A program made the position numbers and the translations under genes. A DNA stretch of 64,000 bases from Mesobacillus jeotgali (lineage in GTDB: Bacteria; Bacillota; Bacilli; Bacillales; Cytobacillaceae), in the NCBI RefSeq assembly GCF_031759225.1, contig NZ_CP134494.1, positions 4,524,501 to 4,588,500 of the forward strand, written 5' to 3'. Shown piece by piece: positions 34,225 through 42,795 of this stretch (positions are counted from its first letter, which is position 1; every line of letters starts with the position of its first letter). The notes under the pieces are model-generated. The model had not been told where the DNA came from, ran no database searches, and saw only the letters and a list, made by a program, of their open reading frames with translations.

Positions 34225-35205
34225 TTATAGGTCGATTTTAACAGCCTTCCATTCATCTCCTGAATCCAATTCTGGACGTACTTCTATAAATTCAGAACTC
34301 GGCATAAACGGAATGGTGATCCGCCTTTTCTCCGTCACTGTCCCATTTTCGATTTTCTTTTCCAGCTTTGCATCCGAGGTACCGCCAATGAGTTGTTCCC
34401 CATTGCCATCAGAAAGATCAAACCTTACTCTCTGACTGCCTTCCGGGTAGCTCAGTGTATACTCGATTGCCGTCGATGATGTACCTTTAATTAGCTTTTC
34501 GAATGCGATTTTATGCTGACCAAGTTCAGTTGCCTGGTCAAGCGAAATTGTTTCAAACGGCAGCTGGCTGATCGGGACGTCAAAGTTCCATTTACCCTGT
34601 TCATCCTTCCAGCTGTCACTGATTTCCCCGATACCAATGATGTTGAATGGCAAAGCGGTTTCCGCTGGCAATTCCGCTCTCGGATAGCTTAACTGGACAT
34701 GCCCTTTGTAACCATCTTCATCCGGCACCAATTTCACCAATTCCATCGTTTCTTCGATGTTTGAATCACGGTCGAAGATTTCATAGAAGGCGTAAATTTC
34801 GTCCTCGTCACCTTTTATCTCACCCTTTATGTCAAAAGTAACGCCAATCATTGCTCCATCATAATAAGCATCCGTAACTGTCACATCAATTCCGCCAAAA
34901 GTGGCCTTTTCGTTCAGTTCAGTGATGAGCTCTTGCGAGGACAGATTACCCGCAACCTTGTCATGTTCATAAAGCTTTGCCAGGAAAGGAATCTCAGCCA
35001 TGACGCCCGCCATTGAAGGGAACAAAAATCCTGATGTTATTAAAAGAATTGCTGCAGCTGCTGAAACTGCCGCAGTTTTAAAAAGCGGTCTTCGTTTGGG
35101 CTTCATCCTGCTTCCCTTCCTTACACCAGCCTTTATCGCATTAACTACATCTTCTCTTGGAACTTCAATCTGGTCGACCGATTCAAGAAATATTTTCTTT
35201 TCCAT
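34225..35205 (-). CDS. DUF4179 membrane-anchored anti-sigma factor
   Basis: A 326-aa single-pass protein. The N-terminal 40 residues form the cytoplasmic sigma-binding region, followed by a basic stretch (RKGSRMKPKRRPLFK) and a membrane segment near residues 44-70. The extracellular part begins PFLAKLYEHDK and contains the DUF4179 domain (DVTVTDAYYDGAMIGVTFDI) plus a C-terminal Ig-like region. It overlaps the sigma factor gene by 23 bp, the usual order for a sigma/anti-sigma pair, so it likely holds the sigma factor at the membrane until a signal arrives. Confidence 0.88.
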   Translation of the reverse strand: MEKKIFLESVDQIEVPREDVVNAIKAGVRKGSRMKPKRRPLFKTAAVSAAAAILLITSGFLFPSMAGVMAEIPFLAKLYEHDKVAGNLSSQELITELNEKATFGGIDVTVTDAYYDGAMIGVTFDIKGEIKGDEDEIYAFYEIFDRDSNIEETMELVKLVPDEDGYKGHVQLSYPRAELPAETALPFNIIGIGEISDSWKDEQGKWNFDVPISQLPFETISLDQATELGQHKIAFEKLIKGTSSTAIEYTLSYPEGSQRVRFDLSDGNGEQLIGGTSDAKLEKKIENGTVTEKRRITIPFMPSSEFIEVRPELDSGDEWKAVKIDL

Positions 35206-35716
35206 AACTCTCGCCTCCCAATCTAGCTTTCAATTCCTTCCGCCCTCGCTGCAGATAGGTTTTTATCGTATTTTCCGGTTTGTCCATCATTCTGGCAATC
35301 TCACCTATTGCCAGGTCTTGATAATAAAACAGGATAATTGCCGTCCGGTGCTGATCTTTTAATTGAGTGACCGCCTCCATTAAATCAAGGTTCTCTGCGA
35401 CCTTCTGTTCACTGCTTGAGGACAGGTCGAGAAGTTTCTCAACAGGTGTTTCCTTTTTCCTTTTTTTCAAGACATCGTACGCACAATGGATCAGGATCCT
35501 TGTCAGCCAGGTTAAAAAGTATGGTTCATTCTTCAGCTGCCCAATCGCCAGGAATGCTTTGCAAGAGGTTTCCTGGACAATATCAAGCGCGTCCTCCCTG
35601 TTTCCGGCATATAAAAATGCGGTCCGATATAATCGTTCACTATGTATGATCAGCAGCTCTTCGAATGCTCTTGCATTCCCCTTCACTGCCTTTTTCACAA
35701 GCTTTGCTTCTTTCAT
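35183..35716 (-). CDS. ECF-type RNA polymerase sigma factor
   Basis: Extracytoplasmic function sigma factor of 177 aa. The ATG at 35716 (MKEAKLVKKAVKG) is 7 bases after AGGAGG and preferred over one six codons upstream. Region 2 shows YAGNREDALDIVQETSCKAFLAIG, region 4 shows HRTAIILFYYQDLAIGEIARMMDKPENTIKTYLQRGRKEL. It is probably autoregulated from the candidate promoter at 35744-35771. Overlapped by its anti-sigma gene and divergent from the hydrolase operon at 35861. Confidence 0.92.
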   Translation of the reverse strand: MKEAKLVKKAVKGNARAFEELLIIHSERLYRTAFLYAGNREDALDIVQETSCKAFLAIGQLKNEPYFLTWLTRILIHCAYDVLKKRKKETPVEKLLDLSSSSEQKVAENLDLMEAVTQLKDQHRTAIILFYYQDLAIGEIARMMDKPENTIKTYLQRGRKELKARLGGESYGKENIS

Positions 35717-35743
35717 TCCCTGACCTCCTCTCACTCTTTAGAG

Positions 35744-35769
35744 CACATGCAGGCAAAAAAAGTTTCAGC
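35744..35769 (-). promoter_or_regulatory. Candidate ECF promoter -35 region (autoregulation)
   Basis: On the minus strand a TGAAAC hexamer followed by a T tract (complement of about 35758-35769) lies about 45 bp upstream of the sigma gene start, as in Bacillus ECF promoters (TGAAAC near -35). The -10 part is not a clear CGTC match, so this is tentative. Confidence 0.4.
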
Positions 35770-35860
35770 GTTTTCGAGATATTTTTCTAGGACTAAAGTA
35801 ATATAGTAATAAATGGAATTTATATATGTATAAACACAGTATATCGAACGAGGTGATGTA

Positions 35861-36910
35861 ATGGGCTTTTTCTCTCGTAAGCCTGATTTCCAAATTCCCG
35901 CAGACGGAATTGATAGAGTTGTAACAATCACAATCGGCGGAATCCAACAGACCATTCTCATCCAGACCTACTCTCCAAGGAACCCGGTGCTGCTGTTTTT
36001 GCACGGCGGTCCATCCATGCCCCTGCCTGGTGTCTCTTCCAGAGGAAAAAACTATACTGTCGCCACCAACACAAAAGAGCTGGTCAAGCACTTTACCGTT
36101 GTATTTTGGGACCAGCGCGGCACAGGCAAGTCCTATCACAAAGATATTCCACCCACAACCATGACCTTTGAACAGCTTGTATCCGATGCAGCTGAGCTGA
36201 CGGACTTTTTAAGAGAAACGTTCAATCAGGAAAAGATCTTTCTGGCCGCTCACTCATTCGGTACCTTGATCGGCATGTACCTGCTGAAAAAGCACTCTGA
36301 AAAATTCCATTCCTATGTCGGCCTATCTCAGATCATCAGCTGGACGGAAAATGACCGTGCAGCCCTCACCTGGGTTAAAGAGGAAGCGAAGAGGCGAGGA
36401 GATTATAAAGCATTGAATGAACTGGAGGCAGTTGGTGAACCGCCGTTTGTCGAAGGTTATAAACAATGGGGGATTTTAAGAAAATGGCAGATGAAATACA
36501 GCACGATGGTGTATAACGACCACCAGGTCAAGCATCCCGGCCTAATGAAGGTGTCCTTGGGAATGTTCAACTCAAGTACATATGGAGTAGCAGATGTTTT
36601 CCACTCCTTTTACAGCGGGTTCAAGCTTATCTATTCTGACGAATTCATCCGAAATATACCAAACATCAATGTTCAAAGAGATGTTCCATCAGTTGATGTC
36701 CCTGTCACCTTCATTCATGGCAGTAAGGATGTCCATGTCCATTCCTATTTTGCAGAGGATTATCTCAACACATTGAAAACGCCTCATGAGAAAAAATTCA
36801 TTTGGATGGAGAAATCTGCACATCTTTTTCATCCGGATGATACAGTCTTGATCGAACAGCATCTGATTAATGAATTAAGTCATATTAAAGATGAGGTTAT
36901 CAATCTATGA
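35861..36910 (+). CDS. Alpha/beta hydrolase, proline-iminopeptidase-like
   Basis: Predicted serine hydrolase, 349 aa. Oxyanion region LHGGPSMPLPG (about residue 47), DQRGTGKSYH (about 87), nucleophile elbow AAHSFGTLIGM (Ser about 130), acid region THGSKDVHV/FIHGSKD (about 286) and catalytic His in SAHLFHPDD (about 315). The DQRGTGKS block is common in prolyl aminopeptidase-like enzymes, but the substrate is unknown. ATG preceded by AACGAGGTGATG. First gene of a three-gene unit, overlapping the next gene by 4 bp. Confidence 0.85.
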   Translation: MGFFSRKPDFQIPADGIDRVVTITIGGIQQTILIQTYSPRNPVLLFLHGGPSMPLPGVSSRGKNYTVATNTKELVKHFTVVFWDQRGTGKSYHKDIPPTTMTFEQLVSDAAELTDFLRETFNQEKIFLAAHSFGTLIGMYLLKKHSEKFHSYVGLSQIISWTENDRAALTWVKEEAKRRGDYKALNELEAVGEPPFVEGYKQWGILRKWQMKYSTMVYNDHQVKHPGLMKVSLGMFNSSTYGVADVFHSFYSGFKLIYSDEFIRNIPNINVQRDVPSVDVPVTFIHGSKDVHVHSYFAEDYLNTLKTPHEKKFIWMEKSAHLFHPDDTVLIEQHLINELSHIKDEVINL

Positions 36911-37779
36911 AAACCATTTATAAAAGTCTGGATGGAAAAGAGCAAATTCTTAATCAGTATGAAGAGTATCTCACTCAGTTTGATTCCCTGATCTCGAGGG
37001 ATTATGTCCAAACAAGATTCGGCCGCACACACGTCCTGGTAATGGGGAAGGAAGACAGGAAGCCCCTGTTTATTTTCCAGGGTGGCAATTGCATCAATCC
37101 TGTCACCCTTTCCTGGTTCAAAGGCTTGCTGGAGGAGTATACGGTCTATGCACCTGATACGATTGGACATCCTGGGTACAGTGACGAGACGCGAATTTCC
37201 GCTTCTGACAAAAGCTTTGCACAATGGACAGCCGACTTGATGGACCATTACAAAATTGAAAAATGCGCCTTCATCGGCCCTTCGTATGGTGGAGGCATCA
37301 TCCTTAGGATTGCTGCATTTATGCCAGAAAGGATACAGTGCGCTATCCTTGTCAATCCTGCTGGTATCAGCCTAGGCTCAAAGATGAAAATGATCAAGGA
37401 AATCCTTGTTCCGATGATTTCTTATAAAATAAACGGATCTTCCAGAAGCCTGCGGAAAATCACTGATGTGATGTCCTCCAAAAGCATGAAGCAGCTGGAT
37501 GAAAGTATCATTGGCAATATATTTAAACACACAACCCTGGAACAAGACATGCCCAAGCTGACGACTGTCGAAGAATTAAGAGGCTATAGTGCACCTACTC
37601 TTGCCATAACGGGAACAGAGGACGTATTTTTCCCAGGAAACAAAATTTCCCAAAAAGCAGAAGGAATTTTAGGTGACCGGCTGGAATTGATAAAGTACCA
37701 GATGGGACATTTTCCATCTGTTGCCCATCTTGAAAAAATCGAACACGATATCAAGATTTTTTTGAAAAAACATTACTAG
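36907..37779 (+). CDS. Alpha/beta hydrolase
   Basis: Second serine hydrolase of the operon, 290 aa, not closely similar to the first. Nucleophile elbow FIGPSYGGGIIL (Ser about residue 120), acid in ITGTEDVFFPG (about 238) and His in MGHFPSVAH (about 267). The N-terminal third contains VYAPDTIGHPGYSDETR, a typical cap-entry segment. Start ATG overlaps the stop of the upstream gene (ATGA). Substrate unknown. Confidence 0.85.
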   Translation: MKTIYKSLDGKEQILNQYEEYLTQFDSLISRDYVQTRFGRTHVLVMGKEDRKPLFIFQGGNCINPVTLSWFKGLLEEYTVYAPDTIGHPGYSDETRISASDKSFAQWTADLMDHYKIEKCAFIGPSYGGGIILRIAAFMPERIQCAILVNPAGISLGSKMKMIKEILVPMISYKINGSSRSLRKITDVMSSKSMKQLDESIIGNIFKHTTLEQDMPKLTTVEELRGYSAPTLAITGTEDVFFPGNKISQKAEGILGDRLELIKYQMGHFPSVAHLEKIEHDIKIFLKKHY

Positions 37780-37789
37780 GAGGCAATTC

Positions 37790-38167
37790 ATGCACTCAAA
37801 TCCAATCCAAAAAGTTGGCCAAATAGGAATACCCGTCAAAAACATTGAAAGGGCGACTGCCTTTTATCAGGAAAAATTAGGACTGCCGTTATTATTCAAT
37901 ACAGATACAATGGCTTTTTTCGACTGTGAAGGTGTCCGTCTCATGTTAACCCTTCCGGAAAACGAGCAATTTGCCCATCCTAGTTCAGTCATCTATTTGC
38001 AGGTAGCAGATATCAAGGCGAAATATGAAGACCTGATTTCAAGCGGGGTTAAGTTCATCGGGGAGCCTCATGTTGTCGCCAAAATCGGCGATACAGAAAC
38101 ATGGATGGTGTTCTTCAAGGATACAGAGGAAAACACTCATGCATTTATGAGCGAGGTTTCTGCTTAA
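37790..38167 (+). CDS. VOC-family (glyoxalase/dioxygenase fold) protein
   Basis: A 125-aa protein with paired beta-alpha-beta-beta-beta modules of the vicinal oxygen chelate fold. VGQIGIPVKNIERATAFYQEKLGLPL opens module 1; VIYLQVADIKAKYEDLISSGVKF opens module 2; a Glu near the C-terminus (DTEENTHAFMS) is a candidate metal ligand, while the usual N-terminal His is replaced by Gln/Gly. It may be a lyase, dioxygenase or binding protein. It starts 10 bp after the second hydrolase with AGGAGG before it. Confidence 0.85.
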   Translation: MHSNPIQKVGQIGIPVKNIERATAFYQEKLGLPLLFNTDTMAFFDCEGVRLMLTLPENEQFAHPSSVIYLQVADIKAKYEDLISSGVKFIGEPHVVAKIGDTETWMVFFKDTEENTHAFMSEVSA

Positions 38168-38172
38168 AAAGT

Positions 38173-38209
38173 AAAAAGGATACTGCTGTCGATGCAGTAT
38201 CCTTTTTAT
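38173..38209. terminator. Bidirectional terminator
   Basis: A perfect 14-bp stem, 38173-38186 with 38194-38207 (AAAAAGGATA and TATCCTTTTT). It ends the hydrolase operon and overlaps the stop of the convergent SGNH gene. Confidence 0.9.
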
Positions 38210-39081
38210 TGGATTGCCTTCAATTCATTCTTTTTCAGGAATAATTCGATTTGATGTGCCGCCATCATCCCCGCCGTACTGTTCAAATGTACCCCGTCCG
38301 TCAGCAGCAAATATCCATTCCTGGCAGAAATCCTGTCAAGGCTGTAGCCGTATACGAAATGCTCGATGATCGCTTTTTCATAAAGCTTTGTCCCGTTCTT
38401 CAGCGACCGCCCTCTCGTATGCCCTTTTCCCTTTAGATAAGCCTTCAGTTTTTCGTTAAATGGAAGGTAAGAAACATTGGTCATCTCTGCTGTCTTTTTG
38501 ATGACCTCATTGTACTGGTCAATTTCCTTATTCGCTTTTGAAAAGAGGTTCTCGCCGACAACCGGGAGCGATAACAGGCCGATTTTTGCGGAGGTTTCTG
38601 CCTTCAGCCTTGAGACAATCATTGCTAAGTTCTTTTCATATACCAACAATGACGGTTTTTCCATTTGCACAGCCAGCTTCACGTTCCTCTTTGCAAGATC
38701 GGGGGCTATTTTGGCTGCAGCATCATTCAATCCGACTAGAATGACGATGAATTCTGGCTGGCAGGCGATCACATCGTCCAAACGCTGCAGAACATCATAA
38801 GCTGTACTTCCGTTGACTCCCGCATTGATGAACTGATAATCCTTGCAGCTGCGCCTCCTGGCTGCGTCATCGACAAAATTATAGCTGATGTTGCCATGCA
38901 CCGCGTCACCGCCAATGACAGCGACAAGCTTTTTTCCTTCCTGGCGAAGCCCTTTTTCCAGAAAAGCGCCCGGATTGTTGGGAGGCAGCTGGTTAATCCG
39001 GCCTTTCCGCTGAAAATAGAGTGCCGTTGTTGCAGCAGCTATCAATAAAAGGACGAAAAACGCGCCATAGATCAGTTCCAT
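38206..39081 (-). CDS. SGNH/GDSL-like membrane-anchored protein with altered nucleophile
   Basis: A 291-aa protein with an N-terminal membrane anchor (about residues 3-23) and an extracytoplasmic SGNH-hydrolase domain. Block III is intact (VGLNDAA, about residue 118) and block V has the Asp/His pair (TDGVHLN, about 270). In block I, however, the usual GDS reads GGDAVHGN: the codon is GCG (Ala) where the nucleophilic Ser should be. Either it is catalytically dead or the nucleophile lies elsewhere. Such proteins act on acyl groups of polysaccharides or lipids at the cell surface. Confidence 0.8.
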   Translation of the reverse strand: MELIYGAFFVLLLIAAATTALYFQRKGRINQLPPNNPGAFLEKGLRQEGKKLVAVIGGDAVHGNISYNFVDDAARRRSCKDYQFINAGVNGSTAYDVLQRLDDVIACQPEFIVILVGLNDAAAKIAPDLAKRNVKLAVQMEKPSLLVYEKNLAMIVSRLKAETSAKIGLLSLPVVGENLFSKANKEIDQYNEVIKKTAEMTNVSYLPFNEKLKAYLKGKGHTRGRSLKNGTKLYEKAIIEHFVYGYSLDRISARNGYLLLTDGVHLNSTAGMMAAHQIELFLKKNELKAIQ

Positions 39082-39352
39082 ATATAACCCCTCTCTTATA
39101 TAGAATATTAATTAAAAATTCTGAATTTATATAGTAAGATTATTCGACAAACCTTGTGAAAATCCCTGTATCAGGAATATTTCGATGTACAAAAATCTTT
39201 TTTTGCCGATAATTCCATTATAGCCTTTTATGTTATGCAGCAGACAAATTAAATGGTACAAAAATTTACACAAATCAAAAAATTACTTTGCAACTAGATT
39301 TATATTTAGGATAAAATTAATGGTAGAGTTTGGGAAAGGGGAATTTTTGCCT

Positions 39353-40609
39353 ATGCTAAAAGCTAGGTTATATGATTTTACATTATTCTTCACTGCTGTT
39401 GCCGTGGCTTTTGGACTAGGTGCGTTCACTATAGACAAGAATACTTTTTTGATTGCGTTAATGATTTACTGGTTATTTTCAACCCTTTATAACCATTTAA
39501 GGATTCGTGCGCAAAGCGGAGCGATGAAATTCGACTACGGAATCAGCTACAGTCTGTCTTTCGGGGTTTTTGCGGGTCCGCTCGGTCTTTTCATTTTTGA
39601 AGCAATCTATCGTTTCACAGTCTATTTTTCAAGAATAAGTTCGAAAACTGCCGATGAAAGTGAGCTTTCCGATACATTCTACAATATAGGCGCCCATGTG
39701 TTAATTTACTCGATTGGCTATTACCTGTTTCATTTGGCATACCCGTTATTTGAGGGGATTCCTTTTGGATTCTGGATATTGATGTGCATCCTTGCTTTGA
39801 TGACGACATTGATTTCCTATACTTTTTTATCAACGGCCTTTTATATTTTGGGAGAAATCAAAAGCTTACAGCAGGCAATCAAATTTTACAAAGACAGCAA
39901 TAACTGGCTGGACCTTGGGAAAACAGCGTTCACGAATGGCTTGCTTCTGCTATTGCTTGAGGAGCAGCGCTGGGAAATGGTCGTTGGATTATTCATCCTG
40001 AACTATCTCGTCAGCCGTTCCTTCCAGTCAAAATCACAAAGCATCAAGAATAAAATCGAGCGTGACAAGTTCGAGCAAATGGCTTATACAGACTTTCTCA
40101 CAGGTATTCCAAACCGTGCTTTTATGGATAAAAAAATGTCCGAGTTAAACCAGACAGGTGAAAAAGTAGGGATTGTTGTCGCAGACATTGATAAATTCAA
40201 GCTGATCAATGACTCCTATAACCATGCGGTTGGTGACCGGGTCATCCAGCATTTTGCCAGCACACTTAAAAACTATTTATCCGAGAACGATTACGTCTTT
40301 CGCAGCGGCGGGGAAGAATTTACCTTGATTCTAAGGAACAGAACCCATAGCCAAACAATCGAACTCGTGGAAAGAATCCGTCATGGAGTCGAATCAAGCT
40401 CAGTTGAGGTCGAATATCAATCAAGCAGACATGATGTCAGCATTACCTCTTCCTTTGGGCTCTATTACTTCAAAGTGAACCAATATACATCCATGGAGAA
40501 AGGCTATATATACGCCGACCAGCTACTGCTCCAATCAAAGGAGCTCGGCAAAAACAAAGTCACCTTCAAGGATGAACTAACCCAGCAAACACCGGTAAAT
40601 GCCATGTAA
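39353..40609 (+). CDS. Diguanylate cyclase, membrane sensor plus GGDEF domain
   Basis: Makes cyclic di-GMP from two GTP. I place the start at ATG 39353 (MLKARLYDFTLFFTAV), after AAAGGGG at 39335-39341; a TTG at 39347 is an alternative. About six membrane segments occupy residues 1-200, followed by a helical linker and the GGDEF domain: DFLTGIPNRAFMDKK, DIDKFKLINDSYNHAVGD, and active-site FRSGGEEFTLI. The GGEEF loop is intact, so the enzyme should be active. No RxxD inhibitory site is seen five residues before it. Monocistronic. Confidence 0.9.
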   Translation: MLKARLYDFTLFFTAVAVAFGLGAFTIDKNTFLIALMIYWLFSTLYNHLRIRAQSGAMKFDYGISYSLSFGVFAGPLGLFIFEAIYRFTVYFSRISSKTADESELSDTFYNIGAHVLIYSIGYYLFHLAYPLFEGIPFGFWILMCILALMTTLISYTFLSTAFYILGEIKSLQQAIKFYKDSNNWLDLGKTAFTNGLLLLLLEEQRWEMVVGLFILNYLVSRSFQSKSQSIKNKIERDKFEQMAYTDFLTGIPNRAFMDKKMSELNQTGEKVGIVVADIDKFKLINDSYNHAVGDRVIQHFASTLKNYLSENDYVFRSGGEEFTLILRNRTHSQTIELVERIRHGVESSSVEVEYQSSRHDVSITSSFGLYYFKVNQYTSMEKGYIYADQLLLQSKELGKNKVTFKDELTQQTPVNAM

Positions 40610-40641
40610 AAAGACAGAGAACTGGATCTCTGTCTTTTTTT
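40610..40641 (+). terminator. Terminator after diguanylate cyclase
   Basis: AAAGACAGAGA (40610-40620) pairs with TCTCTGTCTTT (40627-40637), then T run. Confidence 0.9.
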
Positions 40642-40663
40642 CTGTTTGAATCAATGCTATTTT

Positions 40664-41374
40664 GACAGCTTTTCTGGTTTGCGCTCCAAACCTGTCAGAA
40701 GTTAGTTCATCTTTTGACAGCTTTTCGTCTTTTGACACCAAACCTATCTTAAGTTTCCTCTTCTTGTGACAGCTTTTCGTCTTTTGACATCGAACCTGTC
40801 TTAAGTTTCCTCTTCTTGTGACAGCTTTTCACCTTTTGGCACCAAACCTGTCTTAAGTTCCATCATTTTTTGACAGCTTTTCGTCTTTTGGCATTGAACC
40901 TGTCTTAAGTTCCCTTATCTTGTGACAGCTTTTCGCCTTTTGGCATCGAACCTGTCTTAAGTTTCCTCTTCTTGTGACAGCTTTTCACCTTTTGGCACCA
41001 AACCTGTCTTAAGTTCCCTCATCTTTTGACAGCTTTTCGTCTTTGGGCATTGAACCTGTCTTAAGTTTCCTCTTCTTGTGACAGCTTTTCGTCTTTTGAC
41101 ACCAAACCTGTCTTAAGTTCCCTCATCTTTTGACAGCTTTTCGTCTTTTGGCATTGAACCTGTCTTAAGTTCCCTTATCTTGTGACAGCTTTTCACCTTT
41201 TGACACCAAACCTGTCTTAAGTTCCCTTATCTTGTGACAGCTTTTCACCTTTTGGCACCGAACCTGTCTTAAGTTCCCTCAACTTGTGACAACTTTTCTG
41301 CTTTGAACCTCAAACCTGTCACAATAACTGGGTTTCTTAATCACAACTTTTCTTGTTTCCGTCCAGATCCTGTC
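40664..41374. repeat. Tandem array B, 52-bp period, 14 units (GACAG...CTGTC family)
   Basis: GACAG recurs every 52 bp from 40664 (40716, 40768, 40820 and so on to 41288), with a decayed last unit near 41340. Each unit has a core from GACAGCTTTTC to AACCTGTC (33 bp) and a 19-bp linker of type TTAAGTTTCCTCTTCTTGT. The core matches array A, 26 kb away; the linkers differ, except that the unit at 41288 carries an array-A-like linker (CACAATAACTGGG). It fills the 750-bp gap between the diguanylate cyclase and DsrE genes. No gene is seen. Confidence 0.92.
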
Positions 41375-41390
41375 TGAACCTATTTCAAGC

Positions 41391-41771
41391 TTAAAAATGC
41401 ATAAATAAGTCGGCAGATGCTGCTTCGTTCAGCAGCCATTTGATTGGTACTTGTTCTGCGGGATGGATAAATTCAAAGTGATTGTTCACATCCATATCGA
41501 CCACATATAATTGGGCTCCCATTTCGACGGCGATTCCCAGCAAGTCATGAACAGAAGCTACTCCGAAGTCATTCAACGCATTTGATAAGTATTCAAGGTC
41601 CTCGGACGGAACGGATACATAGCGTTTATCAAGAATGTTGACTCCTCTGCGGGAAAATGCCAGGATGACATCTGCACCAGATGACGCGGCACCTACGGCC
41701 ACATTTAATGGTGGGTACGCAGACTCCAATTCATCATGCAAAGCCATCACCACTACTTTTTTCTTTTCCAT
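41391..41771 (-). CDS. DsrE/F-like protein lacking cysteine
   Basis: A 126-aa protein of the DsrE/DsrF fold (VVVMALHDELESAYPPLNVAVGAASSGADVILAFSRRGVNIL). Family members that carry sulfur use a Cys near the position of VVDMDV, but this protein has no Cys at all, so it cannot be a persulfide carrier by itself. It is the second gene of a pair with a Cys-containing paralog 16 bp upstream, suggesting a heteromer with one active subunit. Its stop abuts array B. Confidence 0.75.
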   Translation of the reverse strand: MEKKKVVVMALHDELESAYPPLNVAVGAASSGADVILAFSRRGVNILDKRYVSVPSEDLEYLSNALNDFGVASVHDLLGIAVEMGAQLYVVDMDVNNHFEFIHPAEQVPIKWLLNEAASADLFMHF

Positions 41772-41787
41772 CAGCTCTTCCCCTCCA

Positions 41788-42135
41788 TTAGTAACTTAGC
41801 ACTGCATCTGCCTGGTAGGCTGTTTCCAGAAAAGTTGCGACCCCTGATAGTTGCGCACCGTCAACCAGCTCAAGTCCATCAGCGATCAGCACATTCATCT
41901 GGCAGCCGAAAAATTTAATCCCCTTATCCAATGCCTGCTGCATTAGTTGTTGCAAATCCATATTGTGTGTTCTCTCCATGATTTTCATATATCGTTTATC
42001 CAGGACACGGGCTCCATCTAAATCAAAGAAAATCGATACTTCGTCCTCTTCCTCAGCGTTTCTGAGCGCTTTTTTCAGAACATAGGGGACATTGGAACTC
42101 AATGAAACGAAGTAAACAAATTTCTTATTTGCCAT
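41788..42135 (-). CDS. DsrE/F-like protein with conserved Cys
   Basis: A 115-aa DsrE-like protein (FVYFVSLSSNVPYVLKKALRNAEEEDEVSIFFDLDGARVLDKRY) with a single Cys in FFGCQMNV (about residue 77), the expected sulfur-carrying position. It shares the segment LDKRY with its Cys-free neighbour, supporting common origin. First gene of the pair, preceded by GGAAGGGAAG. A role in sulfur relay or redox is inferred from the family only. Confidence 0.78.
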   Translation of the reverse strand: MANKKFVYFVSLSSNVPYVLKKALRNAEEEDEVSIFFDLDGARVLDKRYMKIMERTHNMDLQQLMQQALDKGIKFFGCQMNVLIADGLELVDGAQLSGVATFLETAYQADAVLSY

Positions 42136-42298
42136 TTGGCTTCCCTTCCTTCAAATCGTTTATTTCTACAATTAATTATGTTGTCCAAATGATTGATAAA
42201 CCTTACCACTATTATATACCCTGTTACGTATTTCACAAAACAAAAAAACAGGCAGCATCCTGGCTCTTAAACCAAACTGCTGCCCGTCTCTTTATCAA

Positions 42299-42795
42299 TT
42301 ATTTCACCCATTTATGAAGCAGGGGCCCCGTTTCACCATATACCGGGTCTGTCTCTGGTACTGGCACGTTCTTGATCTGGGATAGTGCCTGTGCCCTTGT
42401 GCCTGGGTCTTTTTTTTTCAAATCAGGAGTCCGTCCGTTTGGATAGGCGCCTACGACAGTAAAGTCCTGGCTGCTGTCGACTTTCTTGTGCCCGGTACCT
42501 GCCGGCAGCACGATGACATCACCCGCTTTAAGCTCGAGACGTTCTCCGCTGTCACCGCCGATTTGCACGGTAGCGCTGCCTGATTTTACGCCAAGCACTT
42601 CATGGGTATTGGTATGATAGTGATGATAATCGTAGATGTCACCCGTCCAGGTGCCTGTCCAATTATGCTGCTCGAATTGTTCCTCCATGCTCAAGTTATC
42701 ATCAAAAACACCCTGATAGACGATGACCGGCAATGTCGGATTGTTCGGGATATCACCTGTGCCCTGTGCAAAAATGACTGTACTTGTGTTCCCAT
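42299..42795 (-). pseudogene. Cupin-domain protein gene with apparent -1 frameshift near its start
   Basis: Single-domain cupin (YjlB-like). The intact frame runs from a TTG at 42733 with TNTHEVLGVKSG, KAGDVIVLPAGTGHKKV and a C-terminal PVYGETGPLLHKWV, but no ribosome site precedes that TTG. In the same frame, coding-like residues continue upstream (FAQGTGDIPNNPTLPV). The only ATG with a ribosome site (AAAGGAG, ATG at 42795) is in another frame. Adding one base to the five-T run (complement of 42770-42774) would join them into MGTQVQSFFAQGTGDIPNNP. So one base seems missing, by mutation or sequencing error. Function of the cupin is unknown. Confidence 0.72.

Noticed and set aside
39082..39352. 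Cyclic di-GMP riboswitch before the diguanylate cyclase gene
   Set aside because: The leader is A/T-rich and I could not find the conserved paired elements of GEMM-type riboswitches.
40664..41374. CRISPR array
   Set aside because: The 33+19 unit layout resembles repeat plus spacer, but the linkers are nearly identical within the array and no cas genes are near.
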